From contig CAXTVS010000083.1 of NCBI GenBank assembly GCA_964247735.1, positions 1 through 12,735 on the forward strand: DNA of 12,735 nucleotides. The letters run 5' to 3'. Numbering within the stretch: the first letter of the stretch is position 1; each line of letters opens with the position of its first letter. The DNA comes from Lichenicola sp964247735. Lineage in GTDB: Bacteria > Pseudomonadota > Alphaproteobacteria > Acetobacterales > Acetobacteraceae. The position numbers and the translations under genes are program-made. Shown here one piece after another: positions 1 to 4,441 of this stretch. Below the pieces are notes generated by a model. That model was not told the DNA's origin, ran no database searches, and worked only from the letters and a program-made list of their open reading frames with translations.

Positions 1-329
1 CCGGTCAGGGCGGCGAGCAGCAGGGCGCTGCGCGGGGTCACCAGCAGGTCGTCGCCATGCCGCAGCTCCGTGGTCAGGATGCAGACGGACGAGCTGCTCA
101 GGAGCAGGGCGCCGAGCCGCTGGGTGGAATGGGTCGCGAGCAGGACCGCGCCGAGCAGCTCGGCACAGCCGATGATCTGCATGTCGGACCTGCTCCAGCC
201 CCAGGAGCGGAACAGCTTCGCCTCCGGCTCGACCGCGACCAGCTTGGCGACGCCGGCGGCGGCGAAGGCGAGGCTGACGAGGGTGTGCCAGGTCGAGGGC
301 GCGGTGCGTCGGCGGGCGATCGAGGACAT
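1..329 (-). CDS. DoxX-like integral membrane protein, partial (C-terminus beyond left edge)
   Basis: An open frame runs from an ATG at 329 to the window edge without a stop, giving 109 visible residues. A GGAG Shine-Dalgarno lies about 6 bases upstream. The N-terminus is basic (MSSIARRR), followed by a hydrophobic helix rich in Ala, Val and Leu, a short polar stretch containing SWGWS, and further helices with an IGCAELLGAVLL segment. A small helix, then FxSWGW, then an IG.AELLGA helix is the pattern of DoxX/DoxX_2-like four-helix membrane proteins. Members are often linked to respiratory or thiol-stress functions, but the precise role here is unknown. It is divergent from the small membrane protein that starts at 464, so they may share a control region. 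The family call rests on pattern recognition only; the coding call is firm. Confidence 0.72.
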   Translation of the reverse strand, partial: MSSIARRRTAPSTWHTLVSLAFAAAGVAKLVAVEPEAKLFRSWGWSRSDMQIIGCAELLGAVLLATHSTQRLGALLLSSSSVCILTTELRHGDDLLVTPRSALLLAALT

Positions 330-353
330 GGAAGCTCCATCAGCGTCTTGGAC

Positions 354-391
354 GCGCCGGCATCGGTCGACCGGTCGGCTGATGCCGGCGC
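354..391. repeat. Perfect 11-bp inverted repeat in a divergent intergenic region
   Basis: The arms GCGCCGGCATC (354-364) and GATGCCGGCGC (381-391) are exact reverse complements separated by 16 bases. The spacer contains a GGTCGACC palindrome (365-372), and a further GGTCGAC occurs at 412-418. It sits between the divergent starts at 329 and 464. It could be an operator for a dimeric regulator or an mRNA hairpin in the leader of either gene. No clear -35/-10 pair is visible beside it. Confidence 0.5.
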
Positions 392-463
392 TGCCCGGTC
401 TGAACCGCGGCCGGTCGACGGAGTTGCCCTCCACGCGGATGCCGCATCGTCGCCGGAGCCCTG

Positions 464-742
464 ATGGACCATGCCCTGAACGTCGTGCTGGGCCTGCTGA
501 TCCGGCTGTTCGAGCTGGTGGTGGCGGCGATCGCCTTCATCGAGGGCGGCGCGCGCCACCTCCTGTCGCAGGTGGGCATCACCGGCCCGCTGCAGGGCGC
601 GCTGCTGATCGTCCTGGCGGTGCTGCTGGTGGTGGCGGCCCTGCGCCTGTTCGGACGGGTGTTCGCGGTGCTGCTGCTGATCGTGCTGGTGCTGCTGCTT
701 CTGCACGGGCTGGTCGCGGGGCCGCCGCCGGTGAACGCCTGA
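464..742 (+). CDS. Small hypothetical membrane protein (92 aa)
   Basis: The ATG at 464 has GGAG a few bases upstream. The 92-residue product is almost entirely hydrophobic: an amphipathic first segment (about residues 5-25), then two strong transmembrane helices (about 43-62 and 66-86) made of Leu, Val and Ala, and a short Pro-rich tail. No catalytic motif is present and I do not recognise a named family. It is the only plus-strand gene on the left side, divergent from the DoxX-like gene and convergent with the accessory cluster ending at 845. Hydrophobic composition and a sensible ribosome-binding site support a real gene, although GC-rich DNA can produce Leu/Val-rich shadow frames, so some doubt remains. 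Confidence 0.6.
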   Translation: MDHALNVVLGLLIRLFELVVAAIAFIEGGARHLLSQVGITGPLQGALLIVLAVLLVVAALRLFGRVFAVLLLIVLVLLLLHGLVAGPPPVNA

Positions 743-780
743 ACGTCGGTCGCGACGCAGGCGGAGGGCAGAACGCAGAA

Positions 781-816
781 AACCGCCGCCGGCCCGTGCG
801 GGGGCCGGCGGCGGTT
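781..816 (-). terminator. Strong GC-rich hairpin between convergent genes, probable terminator
   Basis: A perfect 15-bp stem (AACCGCCGCCGGCCC at 781-795 with its complement at 802-816) encloses a 6-base loop. On the minus strand the stem is followed by TTTTC, which fits an intrinsic terminator for the cluster ending at 845. On the plus strand there is no U-tract, but the hairpin could still help end the 464-742 transcript. Confidence 0.7.
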
Positions 817-844
817 CGGGCAGGCACGGGCGCGGGATGACGGT

Positions 845-1300
845 TCAGGGGTCGGCTTTCGTCGGCCCCGTCAGCACGTCGACGTTGCTGAAGTCCCTCG
901 GCAGCGGCGTGCTCTCGCGGTGGTGCAGGCAGTCGTACACCAGGCGGCCGCAGATGCTGTCCGGATCGGTCGGGTTCACGTCGACGCCGGCGTAGTGCAC
1001 CGACTCGACGTGCCCGCGGTCGAACCGGATCGCGGCATGGCAGATCCCCGGGCGGCCCAGCTTCAGCTCGTAGATGCCGAACGCGACGTCGATGTCGGTG
1101 CCGGTCTGCACGTAGTCCCACTGCATGACCGACTGCTGCGCGCTGATGTACTGCTTCTCCGCGGGGACGCCCATGCAGGCGATGACGTCCGGCTCGGCGG
1201 CGCCGACCAGCTTCGTGCGCGCCTGGTAGGCTTCCAGCGTGCCGCAGCCGTCGAGCGCCAGAAGCAGGAGCGGGACGACTGGAACCGGGCGGACCCTCAC
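845..1300 (-). CDS. Small cysteine-rich lipoprotein-like protein, last gene of the cluster
   Basis: I chose the GTG at 1300 as the start. It overlaps the stop of the upstream peptidase gene as GTGA and is followed directly by a signal sequence (MRVRPVPVVPLLLLALDGC). The longer open frame upstream is only a shadow of the peptidase gene. The product is 151 residues. The candidate lipidated Cys19 sits in LDGC, a non-ideal lipobox because of Asp at -2. The mature part has GxxxxDVIACMGVP followed by QWDYV, a later G-x-CHAAIRF segment and a final Cys pair (DSICGRLVYDC). This resembles small alphaproteobacterial lipoproteins with a BamE/SmpA-like 'lLxxxGxP ... Y' start. Function is unknown. The overlap implies translational coupling to the peptidase. 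The Cys-rich C-terminal half suggests disulfides in the periplasm. Confidence 0.7.
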   Translation of the reverse strand: MRVRPVPVVPLLLLALDGCGTLEAYQARTKLVGAAEPDVIACMGVPAEKQYISAQQSVMQWDYVQTGTDIDVAFGIYELKLGRPGICHAAIRFDRGHVESVHYAGVDVNPTDPDSICGRLVYDCLHHRESTPLPRDFSNVDVLTGPTKADP

Positions 1301-2079
1301 GCCGCCCTCGCCGCGCGCAGCTCGTCGGCCATCGCGAACAGGTCCTCGCGCATCGGGCTCGTGCCGTTCACCTCGAGCCAGTCCCGCGACAGCAGGCCGT
1401 AGGCCTCGTCGCAGAAGGCATCGAGGAAGCCCCAGTCCATCCGCTTGCGCTCGGCCCAGGTGTTCAGCCACAGGCCGTCGGCGTCGTAGCCGTGCACGAA
1501 CACCGCGTGGCCGCCGGCGATCTTGAAGGGCTGCTTCGGCGCCGCCCAGGCCGCACCCTCCGACACCGCGTACTCCGGCAGGCTCAGCCCGATGTAGAGG
1601 CCGCCCAGCATGGCGATCGCGCGGCGCACGCCGTCGTGGTTCTTGGGCTCCACCGCGCCGTAGCCGGTCAGCACGTCCGGGGCCTGGCGGCCGACGGCGT
1701 AGCCGGTCTCACACCAGCGGTTCAGCACGTCGAGCTCGACCGCGCCCTGGTCGGTCGCGGGACGGGCCGGGTCGTAGCCGTTCGCCTCGTAGATCCCGAC
1801 CACCTCCTCGTCGGTCAGCTCGATCTCGCCGCCGCGTGCGGCGGTCAGCACCCGGATCGCGCTGGCCACGCTGACCGCGGTGCAGTCGCCGAGGCCGGGG
1901 ATGGTCTGGCCGTGGTTGCTGAGCTGGTCGCCGTTGCGCCACAGCGGCCAGGACGCGAAACGCGCGCCGTAGTCGCAGGCGGCAGGCGGTTCGGGCAGGT
2001 GCGCCGACAGCACCGAGGCCAGGCGCGGCGTGCGCGGGTCGAAGGCGGCCGGCTTCTTGCCGAGGCAGCGTGCAAGCAT
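1297..2079 (-). CDS. Papain-like (C1/C39-type fold) cysteine peptidase family protein
   Basis: The ATG at 2079 gives 260 residues; the open frame further upstream covers the o-spanin-like gene and looks non-native. The catalytic arrangement is visible in order: GLGDCTAVS with Cys66, GGHAVFVHGYD with His191, and WLNTWAE with Asn206. An ATDQGAVELDVLNRW segment (108-122) and a CDEAYGLLSRDW segment (223-234) match a widespread phage- and bacteria-associated papain-fold family that starts with an LGKKPA-like motif and has WGxxGN...GDC around the active Cys. There is no signal peptide, so the protein is probably cytoplasmic unless released by the neighbouring lysis proteins. The stop overlaps the GTG of the following lipoprotein. 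The substrate is unknown; a role in processing a phage-like product or attacking cell-envelope peptides is only inference. Confidence 0.8.
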   Translation of the reverse strand: MLARCLGKKPAAFDPRTPRLASVLSAHLPEPPAACDYGARFASWPLWRNGDQLSNHGQTIPGLGDCTAVSVASAIRVLTAARGGEIELTDEEVVGIYEANGYDPARPATDQGAVELDVLNRWCETGYAVGRQAPDVLTGYGAVEPKNHDGVRRAIAMLGGLYIGLSLPEYAVSEGAAWAAPKQPFKIAGGHAVFVHGYDADGLWLNTWAERKRMDWGFLDAFCDEAYGLLSRDWLEVNGTSPMREDLFAMADELRAARAA

Positions 2080-2117
2080 GGGGGTTCTCGCAAGGATCAG
2101 GGGAGGATGGACGGCGG

Positions 2118-2405
2118 TCACGCCGCGGTCCGGCAGGCACGCACCGCGCGCGCCACGCCGGCCGCGTCGCGAAGCACGTCCGGCCAGACCGCCGAGGCCG
2201 GTGCGGCGGCGATCTCGTCGGCCAGGGCCGCCCGCCTGGCCTCGTCGAGGCGGGGCGGCAGGCGGATGGCGTTGCACGGGTTCACGATGCGCGACGGCGG
2301 CAGCGGCACCGGGACGGCCGGGTCAGAAGTCGCGCCCGTCGCGCACGCCGTCAGCCAGAGCGGAACGAGACACGGGAGCACCCGACTGGGCCACGCGCGC
2401 TGCAT
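2118..2405 (-). CDS. Small lipoprotein, candidate outer-membrane spanin (Rz1-like)
   Basis: The 95-residue product has a lipoprotein signal peptide ending in LTAC (Cys21), followed by a Pro-rich stretch (PAVPVPLPPSR) and a C-terminal helix ending VRACRTAA. Its start lies inside the preceding 66-codon gene, in a different frame, with an 83-base overlap. That nested arrangement is the usual Rz/Rz1 architecture. In phages, o-spanins are short Pro-containing outer-membrane lipoproteins that join the inner-membrane spanin to fuse the membranes at the last step of lysis. The lipobox, size and overlap are directly visible; the spanin assignment is inferred from architecture and context. The next gene starts 38 bases downstream. 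Confidence 0.62.
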   Translation of the reverse strand: MQRAWPSRVLPCLVPLWLTACATGATSDPAVPVPLPPSRIVNPCNAIRLPPRLDEARRAALADEIAAAPASAVWPDVLRDAAGVARAVRACRTAA

Positions 2406-2523
2406 CGGCAGCCTCCTGGTTCTGTTTGACGAGGACGTCGTCGCGCGCCGCCGCCGCGGCGTTCCGGTCCAGCAGGCCGGCGATCCAGCGCAGCAGGCGG
2501 GCCAGCAGGGCGGGAAGGCTCAC
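2323..2523 (-). CDS. Small membrane-associated protein, candidate inner-membrane spanin (Rz-like), short
   Basis: The GTG at 2523 overlaps the upstream lipoprotein stop as GTGA. The 66-residue product begins with a hydrophobic/amphipathic segment (MSLPALLARLLRWIAGLLDR), followed by an Ala-rich helical region with charged residues (RDDVLVKQNQEAADAARVAQ) and ends in ADGVRDGRDF. An N-terminal membrane segment, a helical periplasmic part and a polar LRDGxF-like tail are common in small phage lysis accessory proteins. The o-spanin-like gene starts within it in another frame. It is shorter than typical i-spanins (often over 100 residues) and has an Arg inside the hydrophobic segment, so it could instead be another phage-type accessory protein. 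Confidence 0.55.
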   Translation of the reverse strand: MSLPALLARLLRWIAGLLDRNAAAAARDDVLVKQNQEAADAARVAQSGAPVSRSALADGVRDGRDF

Positions 2524-3074
2524 CGGCCACCGCGGCGGATGACCGCCAGCGCCTGCGCCTCGGTCATGGCGCCCGCGACGGTCCGGCCGACGACGAGGCC
2601 GGCGGCGAGCTGCACGATCGGGATCAGCGCCAGGGCGGCGGCGATCGCGTTGCCGGTCGTGGTGACCTCGCTGCCCGGCAGCTTGCCCAGCACGCCCTGC
2701 ACCAGCGCCAGCGCGGTCTGGCTGTCGGACAACATCGACACCACCAGGGACTGGACCTTGGTCACGTCCAGCGACACCGTCACGGTGCCGCCGGTCAGCG
2801 TCTCGATCTCGCCCAGCACCAGCTGCGCCGCCGCCAGGGCCGCCTCCGCCGTGCCGTAGTTGGCGCCGAGCAGCGCGATCACGGTGGGCGACAGCAGGGC
2901 GGCGGAGATCGCGGACACGATCGCCTGGCCGTCGGTCACGATGGTGGTGACGTCGATGGTGGCGGTGGTGGTGCCGCCGCTGTGCGTCGTGGTGCAGGCG
3001 GCAACGAGCCCGGCGCCGCCGAGGGCGGACAGGCGCAGCATCTGGCGGCGGGACAGGATGGAGGTCGGGTGCAT
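2520..3074 (-). CDS. Tat-type lipoprotein of unknown function in the lysis-like cassette
   Basis: The ATG at 3074 is preceded by GGAG at 8 bases spacing; the longer open frame upstream reads through the holin-like gene in another frame. The 184-residue product has a twin-arginine signal (SRRQML at residues 8-13), a hydrophobic stretch (LSALGGAGLV) and a lipobox VAAC with Cys27. The mature part is Thr/Ser/Ala-rich, with alternating helix-forming segments, a hydrophobic segment near 142-171 (AIAAALALIPIVQLAAGLVV) and a C-terminus MTEAQALAVIRR. Tat export implies that the protein folds before crossing the inner membrane. I think similar small Tat lipoproteins occur in Acetobacteraceae prophage-like loci, but I cannot confirm this. 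The stop overlaps the next gene's GTG. Confidence 0.72.
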   Translation of the reverse strand: MHPTSILSRRQMLRLSALGGAGLVAACTTTHSGGTTTATIDVTTIVTDGQAIVSAISAALLSPTVIALLGANYGTAEAALAAAQLVLGEIETLTGGTVTVSLDVTKVQSLVVSMLSDSQTALALVQGVLGKLPGSEVTTTGNAIAAALALIPIVQLAAGLVVGRTVAGAMTEAQALAVIRRGGR

Positions 3075-3121
3075 GAAGCGGGCTCCGTTGAGGAAGGAAT
3101 GGCGCGACCGGAGGCGGGGCG

Positions 3122-3714
3122 TCAGGACGCCGTGTCGCCGATCAGCAGGGTCGCGGCGGTGGAGGCGGCCTGCTCCAGGTCGGCCGGACGCCGGGTGGCG
3201 ATCGCATGGGCGAGCGCGTTGGACAGGCAGCGCGCGCGGATCGCGTCGGTGGTGTTGTCCGGCCACAGCTTCGGCAGGCTGGCGGCAAGCAGCGTCGCGG
3301 CGATGCCCTCGGCGGACGGGAACGGGTGCAGCCTGGCCAGCACCGCGCCCGCGACCAGCAGGCTGAGGCCCTGCTGCGTTCCTGGCTGCCTGGACCAGTC
3401 CAGCAGCTGCCGCCACCGGGAGGATGACGGCAGGCACGGCGACGGCAGGGATGGCGACGGCAGGGGCGGCGGCNNNNNNNNNNNNNNNNNNNNNNNNNNN
3501 NNNNNNNNNNNNNNNNNNNNNNNNNNNNNNNNNNNNNNNNNNNNNNNNNNNNNNNNNNNNNNNNNNNNNNNNNGGAGGATGACGGCAGGCACGGCGACGG
3601 CAGGGATGGCGACGGCAGGGGCGGCGGCAGGGGCGGCGGCGGCAGGGATGTCGACGGTCCGGCCGGCGACGGGAGGATGGCGGCCGCGGGAGCGGCCATC
3701 GCCTGGCCGCTCAT
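3122..3714 (-). CDS. Holin-like small membrane protein with Pro-rich N-terminus, interrupted by an assembly gap
   Basis: The ATG at 3714 overlaps the stop of the hydrolase gene as ATGA. The frame reads about 47 Ala/Pro/Ser-rich residues (PSPSLPSPCLPSSS) up to the 100-N gap. Beyond the gap the reading continues, in a shifted frame, as PSPSLPSPCLPSSSRWRQLLDWSR and ends at 3122. Collapsing the N run together with one copy of the identical 55-base flank joins the two halves into one 145-residue frame. The C-terminal part has RQLLDWSRQPGTQQGLSLLVAG, a helix, then AEGIAATLLAASLPKLW. This 'LLxWlrqPsTxxGL + small helix' pattern resembles short phage holin-like proteins. Placement directly after a signal-less hydrolase supports a holin role. 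The Pro-rich N-terminus is unusual. Apparent disruption is best explained by assembly, not mutation. Confidence 0.6.
3419..3628. repeat. Identical 55-base direct copies flanking a 100-N assembly gap
   Basis: Bases 3419-3473 and 3574-3628 are identical over 55 bases, and exactly 100 N (3474-3573) lie between them. The internal sequence is itself low-complexity, with repeated GGCGACGGCAGG-like units encoding Pro/Ser. Exactly 100 N is a conventional placeholder. Shared 55-base ends fit overlapping contigs from a de Bruijn assembly with k=55. The true gap length is therefore unknown and may be negative. Confidence 0.85.
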
Positions 3715-4205
3715 GCCAGGTCTCCCGCCAGCGCCGGTTCCGCGTCGCCGTCCACGGCGTCCGCCGCCAATGCCGGGCCTGCCGGCCTGGCGGCCTGCGG
3801 CCGGACCAGCCAGAAGCTGTGCCAGCGGTCGGAGTACACATGGCGCGCCGGCATCTTCGCCCAGTAGGCGGGATGCTTCATGCTCAGCGCGTAGTAGCTG
3901 TCGGCGCCGCAGGTACGGTCCGGCAGCCTGCCGGCCAGCGCCGCGTCCGCCACGTCGAGCGCCACCGCCCAGACCGTCGGATCCGCCCGGTAGGCGATCT
4001 CGATCCGTTCGCGGTTGCCGTCGGACCAGCAGGAGAACTGCGCCGGCGCCAGGCACACCGCGATCGGCGTCGGGCCCCACCCGTTCCTCACCCGCTGCAG
4101 GACGACGGAGGTCACGTTCTCCATCCCGGTGCGGCCGCCGCCGCTGCATTCGCCATAGGCGTTGCCCGCCAGAACCAGTCTTGGCGAGGAAAGGTCGAGG
4201 GACAT
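3711..4205 (-). CDS. SleB-type cell wall hydrolase (Hydrolase_2 family), endolysin candidate
   Basis: The 164-residue product starts at an ATG at 4205 with GGAG 8 bases upstream. A second in-frame ATG at 4223 has no good ribosome-binding site. The SleB/CwlJ catalytic-domain signatures are in order: LAGNAYGECSGGG with likely catalytic Glu19, VTSVVLQRVRNGW (31-43), CLAPAQFSCWSDG (51-63), GADSYYALSMKHPAYWAK (100-117) and a terminal WHSFW. The family cleaves peptidoglycan glycan strands. Bacterial SleB-like enzymes usually carry a signal peptide; none is visible here, so the enzyme would need a holin to reach the wall, as phage endolysins do. The C-terminal 30 residues are Ala/Pro-rich linker-like. 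The stop overlaps the holin-like start (ATGA). Confidence 0.85.
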   Translation of the reverse strand: MSLDLSSPRLVLAGNAYGECSGGGRTGMENVTSVVLQRVRNGWGPTPIAVCLAPAQFSCWSDGNRERIEIAYRADPTVWAVALDVADAALAGRLPDRTCGADSYYALSMKHPAYWAKMPARHVYSDRWHSFWLVRPQAARPAGPALAADAVDGDAEPALAGDLA

Positions 4206-4224
4206 GGGCCGGACTCCGGACATG

Positions 4225-4246
4225 AAAAAGCCGCCCGGGGGCGGCT
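4225..4246 (-). terminator. Intrinsic terminator in the leader of the hydrolase operon
   Basis: On the minus strand AGCCGCC (4240-4246) and GGCGGCT (4229-4235) form a 7-bp stem with a 4-base loop, followed immediately by a run of five T. It lies just upstream of the hydrolase start at 4205 and downstream of the promoter-like sequence at 4361-4390. It therefore looks like a leader terminator or attenuator rather than a gene-end terminator. The spike stop is nearly 200 bases upstream. Confidence 0.65.
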
Positions 4247-4360
4247 GGAAGAAACGGCATCGGCAGGTGGGACCGGATGGGGCGATCGGGACGCCGGGCG
4301 TCCTTCGCGCGTCGCAGCGCAGCGCCCAGAAGACGCCCACATTTGTTCCAGTGTCGTAAC

Positions 4361-4390
4361 AGAATAGAAGCGCTGGACCCGCGCCGTCAA
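4361..4390 (-). promoter_or_regulatory. Sigma70-like promoter for the lysis-like operon
   Basis: On the minus strand TTGACG (4385-4390) and TATTCT (4361-4366) are separated by 18 bases. This is the only AT-containing stretch between the spike stop and the hydrolase start. Initiation near 4354 would give a leader of about 150 bases containing the terminator hairpin. The -35 match is good and the -10 match moderate. Confidence 0.5.
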
Positions 4391-4391
4391 G

Positions 4392-4415
4392 AAAAATGAC
4401 CCGCGCGGGCTGTCA
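4392..4415 (-). terminator. Possible terminator after the beta-helix protein gene
   Basis: Reading the minus strand, a GC hairpin around CCCGCGCGGG (4400-4409), flanked by TGA/TCA arms with a 3-base bulge, is followed by TCATTTTT. It lies 27-50 bases beyond the spike stop at 4442. The perfect inner stem is short, so it is a weaker call than the other hairpins. Confidence 0.4.
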
Positions 4416-4441
4416 GGATCGGGGGCGCGAGGACTCCGCCG

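Noticed and set aside
1492..2859. A 455-codon plus-strand open frame across the peptidase, spanin-like and Tat lipoprotein genes
   Set aside because: It spans several well-supported minus-strand genes with overlapping start/stop signals, and its product is low-complexity with no recognisable fold.
3419..3628. A genuine tandem repeat array of a 55-base unit
   Set aside because: A 55-base unit would shift the frame at each copy, and only two copies exist, one on each side of an N placeholder. A real array cannot be fully excluded without reads.
3122..3714. The holin-like gene as a frameshifted pseudogene
   Set aside because: The frame change falls exactly at the 100-N gap, and merging the identical 55-base flanks restores one open frame, so assembly error explains it better.
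4335..4366. LexA-like box (GTTC-N7-GTAA) near the lysis operon promoter
   Set aside because: The second half-site does not match the alphaproteobacterial GTTC-N7-GTTC consensus well enough, so SOS control is not supported.
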